Numbered from the stretch's first letter, positions 18,750 through 28,588 are shown. The stretch is 64,000 bases of DNA from Flavobacterium sp. Root901 (GCF_001429765.1 NZ_LMJB01000009.1:290838-354837); one strand, 5' to 3'. The notes: generated from the sequence alone by a model not told the origin. A program made the numbers and translations.

Positions 18750-19720
18750 TTTTTGAATCTGTATTTTATCAATTTTATAAAATCTTCAATTTTTATCATT
18801 TTACAATAAGACAAAAATAACTTAATCTGTATTCTTTCTGTCCTAAAGTAGTTTTTTAAAAAATTTAGTCTTATTTTTTTTAATTGATTGTTAAACAATT
18901 TATTATCATAAATTTTCTTTTTAACATTGCCTTTTTGCAATAAATTAAATAAGATCAAAGATTTTTTGAAATCGTCAATTGTATAATGATCTTGTTTTTT
19001 AAATGCAATATGCATTTTTTTATAGATATCATTTTCAAAATTAATAATTGATTCAAACATTCTAAACTGAGAAGAATATCCTACTGTAGTTTGATGTACA
19101 TTATTCGCTTGAGAAACTTGCTCCTCATGACTCCTATAGAGTAATAAAACTTCTTCTAAATTTGCTAACTCTCCTTTGAATGCCAAGCGTGTCCACAAAT
19201 CATAATCTTCAGCATGTTTATATTTTATATCATACAAATTTTCTTTGAAAACAGCTGTTTTCCCCATCACAGAGGGATGACAAAATGAAGTTGTAAAACA
19301 TAATTTTATAATTATTTCTTCGTGAAATAAAGGGTGTCGCAAAATAGTATTTTCATTTATTATTTGAATTGCAGAGCCACACAAAATAATATTTGGATTT
19401 TGTTCTAAAAACTTCAATTGTTTTTCAAAGCGTTGTGGCAAACAAATATCATCGCCATCCATTCTGGCAATATATTCTCCTTTTGCAATTGAAACAGCAT
19501 AATTTAAGCTATAAATTAATCCTGTATTTTTCTCTTTTCTAATTAAATTTATTCTCGAATCATCAAAATTCTCTATAATTGCAACTGTTGAATCAGTTGA
19601 GCAATCGTCAATAATTAATAACTCAAAATCTTCAAATGTCTGATTTAATACACTTTCAATTGATTCTCTAATATATTTTTCACAGTTGTAAACTGGTAAT
19701 ATTACACTTACTTTGGGCAT
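18746..19720 (-). CDS. Family 2 glycosyltransferase
   Basis: A 324-residue GT-A enzyme: SVILPVYNCEKYIRESIESV at the start, LLIIDDCSTDSTV, IARMDGDDICLP (DGDD metal motif), CHPSVMGK and HAEDYDLWTRLA, the canonical ED-Y block of GT2 enzymes near the catalytic base. The C-terminus is long and basic and may contact the membrane. The start ATG at 19720 follows a 31-base gap. Donor unknown. Confidence 0.9.
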   Translation of the reverse strand: MPKVSVILPVYNCEKYIRESIESVLNQTFEDFELLIIDDCSTDSTVAIIENFDDSRINLIRKEKNTGLIYSLNYAVSIAKGEYIARMDGDDICLPQRFEKQLKFLEQNPNIILCGSAIQIINENTILRHPLFHEEIIIKLCFTTSFCHPSVMGKTAVFKENLYDIKYKHAEDYDLWTRLAFKGELANLEEVLLLYRSHEEQVSQANNVHQTTVGYSSQFRMFESIINFENDIYKKMHIAFKKQDHYTIDDFKKSLILFNLLQKGNVKKKIYDNKLFNNQLKKIRLNFLKNYFRTERIQIKLFLSYCKMIKIEDFIKLIKYRFKK

Positions 19721-19751
19721 TTAAGGTTATTAAATTTAATTTCTTATTTAT

Positions 19752-20609
19752 CTATTTTTTATAAAACAATAAAACTCTTTTAATAAATCTATAAGGCGTT
19801 AGAATTCCTTTTCCTAATTTATAATCAATTGTTTTTCTAAGATTATGCGAACCTAATTCTAAAGCTTGCATTTGTGAAAAAAGATTCTCAATCATTAATT
19901 CATGATAAGTATTCCATAAATCTTTATGTTTTATATATATATATTTGTATAATTCATATTTATGAAATTTATTAGCCTGCGAATTTCTCGATTGATTTTT
20001 TTTTCTGTAGTTAAATAGATATTCTTCTATTATGACAGTTTTCCATCCGGCTTTTGCTACTGAAATATTAAATTCCCAATCCTCATAACCCTTTTTCATT
20101 TTTTCATCATAACCACCTGCATCGAACCAACATTTTTTTCTAAATAAATAATTTCCAGAAGCACTATTAAAAAGAATCAAAGTCTCTAAATCACCTCCCG
20201 GAATTTTAGACATCTCTACAATTCCCTTATCATTAAAAATCTTAATCCAGCAGCTTATTATTCCTATCTTTTTATCGATAGAGATATAATTTAATGCTTT
20301 TGAAATAAAAACAGGATCAAAATAATCATCGGCATCCAGAGTCAGAATATAATCTCCTTTTGCATGATTTATTCCATTGTTTCTTGCAGCACTTGTTCCT
20401 AAATTTTCCTGATACAGGATTGTCAAATTTTCTTGAGTTATAGCTTTAAGAATATTTTTTGTCTTAATATCTGATCCATCATCTACAATAATAATCTCAA
20501 CATTTTTATGCGTTTGATTATTAATTGAGTTTATTGCTTCATGAATATATTCATGATCATTATAACAAGGTATAATTACAGATACTAGATCATTCAAATT
20601 TGACATCAT
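19752..20609 (-). CDS. Family 2 glycosyltransferase
   Basis: A 285-residue GT-A enzyme with SVIIPCYNDHEYIHEAINSI, IIIVDDGSDIKT, LTLDADDYFDP (DADD motif) and KGYEDWEFNISVA, the ED-W block that precedes the catalytic base region. There are two ATG codons in a row at the start (20609 and 20606). It lies four bases behind the gene at 20614. A short TA repeat (around 19932-19946) lies inside the coding region. Specificity unknown. Confidence 0.9.
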   Translation of the reverse strand: MMSNLNDLVSVIIPCYNDHEYIHEAINSINNQTHKNVEIIIVDDGSDIKTKNILKAITQENLTILYQENLGTSAARNNGINHAKGDYILTLDADDYFDPVFISKALNYISIDKKIGIISCWIKIFNDKGIVEMSKIPGGDLETLILFNSASGNYLFRKKCWFDAGGYDEKMKKGYEDWEFNISVAKAGWKTVIIEEYLFNYRKKNQSRNSQANKFHKYELYKYIYIKHKDLWNTYHELMIENLFSQMQALELGSHNLRKTIDYKLGKGILTPYRFIKRVLLFYKK

Positions 20610-20613
20610 ATTT

Positions 20614-21537
20614 CTAATTTAAATATTTCTTTCCTGGCTTTCTGTTTTGCAAAACGCTTAATTCTATACTTTCTTTGTTTATGAGTTGATATTTAGTCTT
20701 ATTAATTAGGTACTCTTTAAAATTAAATTTCAACAAACTAAAAATTGATTGTTTAAAAAAATAATTTCTTATTCTGGTAATTTCTTCATAGTCTTTTGAA
20801 TTTACATTAGCATATTTTACACGTATTCTATTCAAAAATTTATTATAATATTTTGCAGAACCTTTTATAAAATCAATTGTATTATTATTATCACTATTGT
20901 GCTTTATAATTGTTTTTGGCGTAATACCAATTTTTAAATTATGATATAATACTCTTTGACAAAAATTATCATCTTCTCCATAGAGAAAAAACATAGGATC
21001 AAATCCTCCTACAATTTCAAAAGTTTTTTTAGGTATAAACCAAGCTGCAGCATTTATCATTTCGATTTCATAAAGCTCTTTCATATCTTTATTTAATATT
21101 GAATCGGAAATTAGATTATTTCCTTGTCGATTTATATAATATAAAAAACTCATGTCTAATAAATCTCCATTTCCATCTGAATGGATAGGGCTTACTATTC
21201 CAAAGTCTAAATTTCTACTTGAAACTTTTAATAATTTCTCAACAGTATCTTTTTGTATAGTTGTATCTTGGTTTAATAAAAATATAAAATCACTATTTAA
21301 TTCTAATGCCAGCGAAATACCTAGATTATTAGCTCGTCCAAATCCTAGATTTTCATTAGATTCAATAAGTTTGATTTTTTGAGAATAATTATTTTTTAAA
21401 AAAGCATTTGTATTGTCTGTACTGCAATTATCAACAATTATAATTTCTGGCAATAAAGTACTTTCCAGAATAGAATCTATACAATTTTTTATCCATTTCA
21501 TACCATTGAAGGTAACAATGACTAAGCTTACTTTCAT
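20614..21537 (-). CDS. Family 2 glycosyltransferase, rhamnosyltransferase-like
   Basis: A 307-residue GT-A enzyme: SLVIVTFNGMKWIKNCIDSI, IIIVDNCSTDNT, ENLGFGRANNLGI and FLLNQDTTIQ. The VDNCS plus NxGFGRANN pattern is that of the WbbL / rhamnosyltransferase-type GT2 group, in which QD replaces the usual DxD. FLYGEDDNFCQRVL supplies the catalytic acidic block. dTDP-rhamnose can be made by the rml genes in this window, so rhamnose is a reasonable donor guess. Confidence 0.85.
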   Translation of the reverse strand: MKVSLVIVTFNGMKWIKNCIDSILESTLLPEIIIVDNCSTDNTNAFLKNNYSQKIKLIESNENLGFGRANNLGISLALELNSDFIFLLNQDTTIQKDTVEKLLKVSSRNLDFGIVSPIHSDGNGDLLDMSFLYYINRQGNNLISDSILNKDMKELYEIEMINAAAWFIPKKTFEIVGGFDPMFFLYGEDDNFCQRVLYHNLKIGITPKTIIKHNSDNNNTIDFIKGSAKYYNKFLNRIRVKYANVNSKDYEEITRIRNYFFKQSIFSLLKFNFKEYLINKTKYQLINKESIELSVLQNRKPGKKYLN

Positions 21538-21545
21538 TTTTAAAT

Positions 21546-22379
21546 TTAAATTAATCTACTGACAATATATTTCCCTAAAATAAAATTTATTTTTAATGAA
21601 ATGCTGAATTTAAAGACTGACAGAAGATAGATTAAGCCTTTCTTTTTGCCTAAGATATATATACAATGATCTATATATTTTTTCCCAGCAAAGATTTGTT
21701 GTTCTAAAGTAGAATTATTACTTCTTAAACTCTGTTGATATTTGTTATGAAATGACTTTATCGAGAACAACCAATCTTTATTTAATACACCTATTGACAA
21801 ATGTTCTATTAAAATTTTCTTGGTTACCCCAATTTTTTTCCCTCTTGTTTTTACCTTACAAGACAAGCTAAGATCATAATTATGAAAACCAGTTAAATCT
21901 ACATCAAAAAACAAGTCCTTTTCACTTTTTAAAGCCATGAAAACTCCATCGATCACTAAAACTTCTTCTAAATTATCATCTGTAAACCCAAAAAATTGTT
22001 TTTCAATTTTATTCTTTTCATGTTGGATGAGATTGACTACTTTATACTTGTTTTCACAATCCCACCATCCTGTTGGATATTGAGTTTTAACTTTTGATCC
22101 TGCAATTCCGATAAGAGCAAAATTAGCGTTTTCCTTAAATTCCGATTCTAAAATTAATCCCCATTCTTTTGTATGAAATATAATATCATCATGAATGAAA
22201 CATAATATATCTCCTTTACTTTTTTTAATTCCTAAATTATAAGCTTCGAAAATAGAATAATCGGATTTGGAATTATCTATTAACACTAATTCATGTTGAT
22301 TTCCGATTGTATTATTTATATTTTCAGCTAATTCTGGTGAAAGAGCTTCGGTACGGCTGCATATAATTAGAGAAATCAT
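21546..22379 (-). CDS. Glycosyltransferase family 2-like (Glyco_tranf_2_5 type)
   Basis: A 277-residue protein starting SLIICSRTEALSPEL, with LVLIDNSKSDYSIFEAYNLG and CFIHDDIIFHTKEWG, where HDD is the metal motif. This arrangement is typical of the glycosyltransferase-like group built around a short GT-A domain. LIGIAGSKVK, GWWDCE and VIDGVFMALK follow in the usual order. The start overlaps the stop of the gene upstream by four bases. Specificity unknown. Confidence 0.82.
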   Translation of the reverse strand: MISLIICSRTEALSPELAENINNTIGNQHELVLIDNSKSDYSIFEAYNLGIKKSKGDILCFIHDDIIFHTKEWGLILESEFKENANFALIGIAGSKVKTQYPTGWWDCENKYKVVNLIQHEKNKIEKQFFGFTDDNLEEVLVIDGVFMALKSEKDLFFDVDLTGFHNYDLSLSCKVKTRGKKIGVTKKILIEHLSIGVLNKDWLFSIKSFHNKYQQSLRSNNSTLEQQIFAGKKYIDHCIYILGKKKGLIYLLSVFKFSISLKINFILGKYIVSRLI

Positions 22380-23353
22380 TTAGAAAAGATTAAAATATTT
22401 TTAAGTCGTTTATAAAAAGGATATTTTTTCACAAATACATCAAAAATTCCAATTAATATTAAAATCGCCTTCCACTTCTTTTTATTGTTGAATAAAATCA
22501 AAGCTTTTTCATACTTTAACAATTCAATTATTTTTTTATTCTTTTCAAAAATCTGCTTTTTGTTAACAACAGGGATTGGATGTAAATAATTAACGATTGC
22601 TTTTCGCATTTGAAGATCTATATCAATAAGCGATATTTGCTTTTGAGATTTTGAAATACGTGCTATAACACTATTATCATGATATCTAAAATTGTTAATC
22701 GATTCAGCTAAAAATGAAATCTCCTGATTAATAATTACCTGAAGATATATAATCCAATCCCCACAATATCTAAGCGCTGGTGTATTAATTAATTGATCTG
22801 AAATTTCTAAGTTATCTTTGCGAAATAAAACAGCACTTGCATTTGGAATTACATTTTTCTTAATCAAATATTTTTCGATAAATAAATTACCTTCCATAAC
22901 AAAATTTTCAGCAAATTGTTTAGTATCTAAATCATCCGTATATGTCTTCCAATTGCCAATAATCTTATCATTTATATCTACTTTATTAGATTGACAATAC
23001 GACAAAGTAATCTGATCATTTAATAATAATGGCTTAATTGCAGATTCTAAAAAAAAAGGATCACAGAAATCATCAGATTCTGCAATCCAAATAAATTTAC
23101 CTTTTGCAAGTTGAATTCCTTTTTTCCATTGAACAAAAGTATTCCCTGAATTTATTTCATTGAAAATACAATGCTTTACATGATCATTTTTTGAATATTT
23201 TACTAGAATATCTTTACTGTTATCTGTACTGCAATCATCTAAAAGAATTACTTCAAAATTATAATATGTTTGATTAAATATGCTTTCTAATCTTTTTTCA
23301 AGAAATTTTGCATGATTATAATTGGGTAAAATTACAGATATAAGAGGATTCAT
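22376..23353 (-). CDS. Family 2 glycosyltransferase
   Basis: A GT-A enzyme with SVILPNYNHAKFLEKRLESI at the N-terminus, VILLDDCSTDNSKDIL, WIAESDDFCDP (ESDD motif) and CGDWIIYLQV in the acidic block. I choose the ATG at 23353 (325 residues): it starts right before the conserved strand and gives an ATGA overlap with the upstream stop, the same coupling used by several neighbours. An in-frame ATG at 23377 would add eight residues (333 in total). Specificity unknown. Confidence 0.88.
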   Translation of the reverse strand: MNPLISVILPNYNHAKFLEKRLESIFNQTYYNFEVILLDDCSTDNSKDILVKYSKNDHVKHCIFNEINSGNTFVQWKKGIQLAKGKFIWIAESDDFCDPFFLESAIKPLLLNDQITLSYCQSNKVDINDKIIGNWKTYTDDLDTKQFAENFVMEGNLFIEKYLIKKNVIPNASAVLFRKDNLEISDQLINTPALRYCGDWIIYLQVIINQEISFLAESINNFRYHDNSVIARISKSQKQISLIDIDLQMRKAIVNYLHPIPVVNKKQIFEKNKKIIELLKYEKALILFNNKKKWKAILILIGIFDVFVKKYPFYKRLKNILIFSK

Positions 23354-24249
23354 TTTTCGATTATTTTCTTTCTCCATCTTCTCAATAATATATATATCAA
23401 TTTTCTTGTAGAATAATTTCCTACTGCATTTTTTTCAACACATAAAACTGGGGCATATCTATTCATAATATCATGCAATGCCTGATATATTTCTCTTTCA
23501 TACTTAAAATGATAGTATTCATTTATTCTATGATATAAATCTGCTCTATAGTGTATCATTCTAAAATCTTTATGGGTTATAGAAACTCCTAATCCAAAAA
23601 CTCTATAAACACTCATCACTTCTTTAAAAAGAAAAAATTTACCAAATTGAAATAGATAAGAAGCTAGCGCAATATCTCCACTTTTAACGTGTAAAAATTC
23701 TTGCGGAAAAACATTATTTTCTTCTAGAAAAACATTTCTTAAAACAATCGATGCAGTCGGTATGTTCCAGTTATATAATAATCCATACATATTGTATTCA
23801 TAATCAATGACTTTAAGTTCTTGATCAACAAACTTATTCTTACCGTTTTCAAGTGTAAGAAATTGACATCGATGAAAACACATTACATAATCAGGATTTG
23901 CTTCTAAAAAACTTATTTGCTTTTTTAGCTTCAAAGAATCAGTCCAATAATCATCTCCTTCACAAATTGCAATAAACTCACCTTTACTTGCCTGCAATAC
24001 AAACTGAGAATTTAGCATCATACCAATATTTGACTCATGCTTAATATAGTTAATCCAATTACTTCTAGGATGATTTTCTATAATTGAATTTACAATTTCA
24101 TCTGTTGCATCAGGTGAGGCATCGTTGGAAATAATCAATTCAACCTCAAAGTCAACTTCTTGCATTAAGACACTATTTATTGCTTCTTCAATAAATTTAT
24201 CGTGACCATAAGTTATCATGCATACACTGACTTTTATGTTTTTTGACAT
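23350..24249 (-). CDS. Family 2 glycosyltransferase
   Basis: A GT-A enzyme of about 299 residues: KVSVCMITYGHDKFIEEAINSV, LIISNDASPDATDEIV and ICEGDDYWTD, where EGDDYW is typical of GT2 enzymes that receive a GlcNAc- or galactose-type donor. I place the start at the ATG at 24249, 19 bases after the wzt stop. A TTG at 24288 would add 13 residues but would lie inside wzt. It is the first of the run of GT2 genes after the ABC exporter. Confidence 0.87.
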   Translation of the reverse strand: MSKNIKVSVCMITYGHDKFIEEAINSVLMQEVDFEVELIISNDASPDATDEIVNSIIENHPRSNWINYIKHESNIGMMLNSQFVLQASKGEFIAICEGDDYWTDSLKLKKQISFLEANPDYVMCFHRCQFLTLENGKNKFVDQELKVIDYEYNMYGLLYNWNIPTASIVLRNVFLEENNVFPQEFLHVKSGDIALASYLFQFGKFFLFKEVMSVYRVFGLGVSITHKDFRMIHYRADLYHRINEYYHFKYEREIYQALHDIMNRYAPVLCVEKNAVGNYSTRKLIYILLRRWRKKIIEK

Positions 24250-24268
24250 TCTATTTGATTTAAATATT

Positions 24269-25534
24269 TTATTGTATTTTCCATTCAAATTGTGGTCTTA
24301 TATATCCGGGTTCCCTACCCATATAAGTTCCTAATTCCCTACCAGAATCTACAACTGTAAAAGCAATAATATCATTTTCAACAAAAATTGGCTGTTTTGA
24401 GTCTTCAACAATGAAAAGAGATAAAAAGTATTGTCCGGATTGAAAAAATGATTTTGGAAAATTACAACTTAAATCATTTATGCCATTCTTTAAAAAAAAA
24501 TTTCCAGCATTAGAAAATGAGAACATGGCTTCGCCAATTTCATTATATAAATGATATGTTATATGGTATCTTTTTGCATCCTCTACTTTTATATTTATTT
24601 TAGTATTCAAAATGATTGATTCATTTTCCTGCAATACATCATCAGAACTTCTTTCAAAGTTTTTTAAAGAAATTTCAATTAATTTAAACACTGGAAAATC
24701 GTATTCATTACCAAATGTTTTTAAATTCATTGTTTCCGCATTCCCGCCAAGATAATAACTTACAGCATTTTCTATCTGGCCTTCAAAAGCAACCTTTCCA
24801 TGTTCCAATATAATCCCTCTTGTACATAAACTTTTTACTGCAGCCATATTATGACTTACAAATAAAACTGTTCTTCCTTCTCCTTTAGAAATATCCTGCA
24901 TTTTTCCAATTGCCTTTTTCTGAAATTCAGCATCGCCGACTGCTAAAACCTCATCAATAACCAAGATTTCCGGTTCTAAAAAAGCCGCGACAGCAAATGC
25001 CAGACGAACCGTCATCCCGCTGCTATATCTTTTTACAGGAGTATCTATGTAACGCTCACAACCTGAAAACTCGATAATTTCGTCAAGTTTAGAAGCAATT
25101 TCTTTTTTAGTCATTCCGAGGATTGCACCGTTTAAGAAGATATTTTCACGACCTGTCATTTCACCATGAAATCCAGTTCCAACTTCTAATAATGAAGCAA
25201 TTCTTCCACGAGATTTTATAACTCCGGTTGTTGGTGCTGTTACTTTTGAAAGTATTTTTAAAAGTGTTGATTTTCCTGCCCCATTTTTACCAATGATTCC
25301 TAAAACTTCTCCACGTTCTACTTCAAAATTAATATCCTGAATTGCCCAAACATATTCTGACGTTCCTTTAGTTGAACGGTCATTTGTATCACCAATTTTT
25401 AAATATGGATCTTCTTTACCACGAATTTGATGCCACCATCGGTTTAAATCGTGAGTTAACGTACCTGTACCTACTTCTCCCAAACGATATTGTTTTGAGA
25501 TGTTCTCGGCTTTTAAAATAATATCTTTTTCCAA
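24269..25534 (-). CDS. wzt: Polysaccharide ABC exporter ATPase with C-terminal Wzt domain
   Basis: A 421-residue ATPase. The nucleotide-binding domain (about 1-265) has Walker A GKNGAGKST (82-90), signature YSSGM (170-174), Walker B LVIDE (191-195) and switch His228. The C-terminal part (about 270-421) is beta-rich and matches the Wzt_C type of domain that binds the non-reducing end of the glycan before export. The start is a TTG at 25534 directly after an in-frame TAA; no ATG lies before the first conserved strand. It lies 45 bases behind wzm, with which it forms the exporter. Confidence 0.93.
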   Translation of the reverse strand: MEKDIILKAENISKQYRLGEVGTGTLTHDLNRWWHQIRGKEDPYLKIGDTNDRSTKGTSEYVWAIQDINFEVERGEVLGIIGKNGAGKSTLLKILSKVTAPTTGVIKSRGRIASLLEVGTGFHGEMTGRENIFLNGAILGMTKKEIASKLDEIIEFSGCERYIDTPVKRYSSGMTVRLAFAVAAFLEPEILVIDEVLAVGDAEFQKKAIGKMQDISKGEGRTVLFVSHNMAAVKSLCTRGIILEHGKVAFEGQIENAVSYYLGGNAETMNLKTFGNEYDFPVFKLIEISLKNFERSSDDVLQENESIILNTKINIKVEDAKRYHITYHLYNEIGEAMFSFSNAGNFFLKNGINDLSCNFPKSFFQSGQYFLSLFIVEDSKQPIFVENDIIAFTVVDSGRELGTYMGREPGYIRPQFEWKIQ

Positions 25535-25579
25535 TTATACTTTTATTTTGTCTTAAATACGATTTATTAAAGCATTGAT

Positions 25580-26440
25580 TTAAACTGTATCAATAAAGCT
25601 TTTTTCTGTTTTATTAAAAATCAAAAGACCCAGAAAAAATATAATTATTGTAACTGCCACAGTAAAGCTTAATCCAATTATCGAAATTTCACCCACATTA
25701 AGAAGCATATAACGTGCAGATTCAATAATATAAGCAAGTGGATTATATTCTACAATCCATCCATAGGCTGGTAATTTTGCTTTTATAAGTTCCATTGGGT
25801 ACATAACGGCAGACAAATACATTAGCAGCTGTATTCCAAAGGCCACTAAATAGCTAAAATCACGATATTTAGTCACCATTGAAGAAATCAACATTCCTAA
25901 TCCCAGTCCTAGAATCCCCATATTAATGATTAATAATGGAAAAAAAAACACGGTTGCATTAAGAGTTAATTTATCTCCTTGCAAATAATAAAAAATATAA
26001 AATGCAATAAAAATCACAAGTTGAATTCCTAATTTGATCAAATTTGAAATTACAACAGAAAGAGGTGTAATTATTCTCGGAAAATAAACTTTACCAAATA
26101 TACTGGCATTGGCTTTAAATGTGTCTGAAGTTCCATTTAAACATGCTGTAAAATAATTCCAAACTGTTATTCCTGCCAAATTAAATAAAAAAGGCCTAAC
26201 GATTCCTGTGTTAATACCAGCAACATTATTAAATATTATGGTAAATGTTATAGATGTAAATAAAGGTTGAATCAGATACCAAAGCGGGCCTAATACTGTT
26301 TGTTTGTATACTGTAATAATGTCTCTTTTCACAAAAAGAAGTAATAAGTCTCTGTATTGCCAGATTTCTTTAAAATTTAATGAAAAGAACTTATTTTTTG
26401 GTGTAATTTCAAACAGCCAATTATTAGAATTATTATTCAT
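25580..26440 (-). CDS. wzm: Polysaccharide ABC exporter permease
   Basis: A 286-residue inner-membrane protein of the ABC-2 type with six predicted membrane segments. The N-terminus has LFVKRDIITVYKQTVLGPLW, the amphipathic elbow helix typical of Wzm/TagG permeases, and the C-terminal part has YNPLAYIIESARYMLL, also characteristic. It pairs with the ATPase just downstream to move an undecaprenyl-linked glycan across the inner membrane. It is the first gene after the terminator at 26544-26572, so it should start a new transcription unit, but I see no clear TAnnTTTG box in the 103 bases before it. Confidence 0.93.
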   Translation of the reverse strand: MNNNSNNWLFEITPKNKFFSLNFKEIWQYRDLLLLFVKRDIITVYKQTVLGPLWYLIQPLFTSITFTIIFNNVAGINTGIVRPFLFNLAGITVWNYFTACLNGTSDTFKANASIFGKVYFPRIITPLSVVISNLIKLGIQLVIFIAFYIFYYLQGDKLTLNATVFFFPLLIINMGILGLGLGMLISSMVTKYRDFSYLVAFGIQLLMYLSAVMYPMELIKAKLPAYGWIVEYNPLAYIIESARYMLLNVGEISIIGLSFTVAVTIIIFFLGLLIFNKTEKSFIDTV

Positions 26441-26543
26441 TTTATATTTCTATAATTTTTTAAATAGTTTTAAATTTTACTAAATCTCAAAATCCAATTT
26501 GATTTAACAAGATTTTTAGTCGCTTATTATTTGATAAAAAAGC

Positions 26544-26572
26544 AAAAAGGCGTTTTAAAAAAACACCTTTTT
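26544..26572 (-). terminator. Terminator after the dehydratase gene
   Basis: Inverted repeat with arms 26544-26556 and 26560-26572 (one internal mismatch) around a three-base A loop. On the minus strand the stem is followed by further T residues. It lies 27 bases beyond the stop of the 4,6-dehydratase and in front of wzm, so it should separate the priming/rml unit from the ABC-exporter unit. Readthrough cannot be judged from sequence. Confidence 0.6.
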
Positions 26573-26598
26573 ATAATACCATATATTTTTTGCGAAAA

Positions 26599-28566
26599 TT
26601 ATTTATCCAGAACTTCAAAAGCTGAATTCATACTTTTAAATTCGGGAACAATTTTTTTCATCTTAGCTACTATATCTTCATTATCATAAAAATCTGCGAT
26701 TCCGATTAATTCATCTATATCAGTATGGAGATTTTCGTATTCATCTTGTATTTCCTGAGCTATCATAATTTTATTATGATAGGTTGGCAGTGTTTTAGAA
26801 GTATCATTTAACAATTCTTCGTATAACTTTTCACCAGGTCTCAAACCAACAATTTTTATTTTAATTTCTTTATCAGGAATAAACCCTGCAAGCTTAATCA
26901 TTTTTTTAGCCAAGTCGATTATTCTTACGGGTTTACCCATATCAAAAATATAGATCTCACCACCATTACCCATTGCCCCAGCTTCCAAAACTAACTGACA
27001 AGCTTCAGGTATAGTCATAAAATATCGAATAATATCCTGATGCGTAATGGTAACCGGACCTCCTTCTGCAATTTGTTTAGTAAATAAAGGCACAACAGAA
27101 CCATTAGAGCCTAATACATTACCAAATCGTGTTGTAATAAATTTTGTAACTCCCGGTATATTCTCTTTTTGATTTTTCAAAAATAATGATTGAACGTATT
27201 TTTCTGCAATTCGTTTACTGGCTCCCATTACATTACTTGGATTCACAGCTTTATCTGTAGAAACCATCACGAATTTTTTTACGTGATATTTGCACGCTAA
27301 ATCAGCTAGATTTTTAGTTCCTTTTATATTTGTTAATATAGCTTGCGATGGATTTTCTTCCATCAATGGAACATGTTTATAAGCAGCTGCATGAAAAACT
27401 ACATGAGGATTATAATTTTTAAATACTTTTTCTAATGCCTTTTTACTTTTTACATCAGTAATTACTGCTACAATTTTTGCAGTTGTATCCATGCTTAGTG
27501 TTTCTAAGCAAAGATTATGTAAAGGAGTTTCTGCGTGATCTAAAATAATAACTGTTTTTGGATTAAATCCAAGAACCTGCCTTACTATTTCACTACCAAT
27601 TGACCCAGCAGCTCCAGTAATAAGAATGGTTTTATCTTTTAACTGTTTAGAAATCGACTTACTGTCTAAAACTATAGGTTTTCTCTCTAATAAATCTTCA
27701 ATCTGAATATTTTTTACTTTTTGAGAAATCTCTTTTTGATTTTCCCAGTCTGAAATTAGAGGAACTGTATAAACTCTATAATTAAATTCAAGACATTGAT
27801 CAACAATAATCAATTGTTCATCTTTTGATAAACTTTTATCAGCAATAATAACACCTTCAGCTGCAACAGAACGCATTAAGGCTGGAAGTTTTTTTCTTAA
27901 AATCAAAATTGGTAAATCCAACATCCTCTTAGAGGCATTTTGATTGTTTTTATCTACAAAACCAACAATTTTAAATCGGGATGGAGTTTCAAATTTTAAC
28001 GCATTTGCTACAGAAATAGCGTTTGCATCAGTTCCATAAATTACTGTTCGTATAAGTTTTGAATTTGTTTTTTCTGAAAAATATAATTCAAAAGTTTGCT
28101 TTACAATTACACGATATAAAAATAATCCACAAAAAGACAAAACCAGATTTATGAATAATGCTGTATTTAAAAATGCTTTTTCACCTGTATACAATTCATA
28201 AACCAAATTGACAAACAAAAAGAACACCAAAACTGACATTTGCGAGAATAAAAGTTTTATAGCGTCAATATAGGATGAATGCCTTATGATACCTGAATAA
28301 GTTCTAAAAAGCCAAAAGAAGAATACATTAACTATAATTAAACTTGAAACAAAATAAAAGTCATGTGCAACAATAATATAGCCTAATGCTGTGCCTTCGA
28401 ACAGCATATAGGTAAATGTAAAAGAAAAAAGAAGCACCATAATATCTATAGCAACGATAATCCACCTTGGTAAATAACTAAGGTTATTAATGTTTGCTCT
28501 CAAATTCCTTGGAGAAAAAGAATTGTACAAAAAGGATGCTATTTTAGTTGGTTTATCTGTATCCAA
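26599..28566 (-). CDS. Membrane UDP-GlcNAc 4,6-dehydratase (PglF/WbpM/CapD type)
   Basis: A 655-residue protein with four N-terminal membrane segments (about 35-155), a first Rossmann-like domain, and a C-terminal SDR domain with GAAGSIG at 318-324. The catalytic block has Ser436, Met447 and Lys451, with Met in place of the SDR Tyr as in WbpM/PglF. It would convert UDP-GlcNAc to UDP-4-keto-6-deoxy-GlcNAc, the first step to UDP-diNAcBac. The aminotransferase and acetyltransferase for the next steps are at 31008 and 32149. The start is a TTG at 28566; the next Met is residue 43, inside the first membrane segment. Confidence 0.9.
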   Translation of the reverse strand: MDTDKPTKIASFLYNSFSPRNLRANINNLSYLPRWIIVAIDIMVLLFSFTFTYMLFEGTALGYIIVAHDFYFVSSLIIVNVFFFWLFRTYSGIIRHSSYIDAIKLLFSQMSVLVFFLFVNLVYELYTGEKAFLNTALFINLVLSFCGLFLYRVIVKQTFELYFSEKTNSKLIRTVIYGTDANAISVANALKFETPSRFKIVGFVDKNNQNASKRMLDLPILILRKKLPALMRSVAAEGVIIADKSLSKDEQLIIVDQCLEFNYRVYTVPLISDWENQKEISQKVKNIQIEDLLERKPIVLDSKSISKQLKDKTILITGAAGSIGSEIVRQVLGFNPKTVIILDHAETPLHNLCLETLSMDTTAKIVAVITDVKSKKALEKVFKNYNPHVVFHAAAYKHVPLMEENPSQAILTNIKGTKNLADLACKYHVKKFVMVSTDKAVNPSNVMGASKRIAEKYVQSLFLKNQKENIPGVTKFITTRFGNVLGSNGSVVPLFTKQIAEGGPVTITHQDIIRYFMTIPEACQLVLEAGAMGNGGEIYIFDMGKPVRIIDLAKKMIKLAGFIPDKEIKIKIVGLRPGEKLYEELLNDTSKTLPTYHNKIMIAQEIQDEYENLHTDIDELIGIADFYDNEDIVAKMKKIVPEFKSMNSAFEVLDK

Positions 28567-28588
28567 TTTTTGATTTAATTAAATTTTT

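Noticed and set aside
19932..19946. Short TA dinucleotide run as a possible phase-variation tract
   Set aside because: Only a few units, inside an intact GT2 frame, and in a very AT-rich background; no evidence of slippage.
24250..24288. Extended start at a TTG for the GT2 gene at 23350
   Set aside because: It lies within the wzt coding region and adds residues not seen in GT2 enzymes; the ATG at 24249 fits better.
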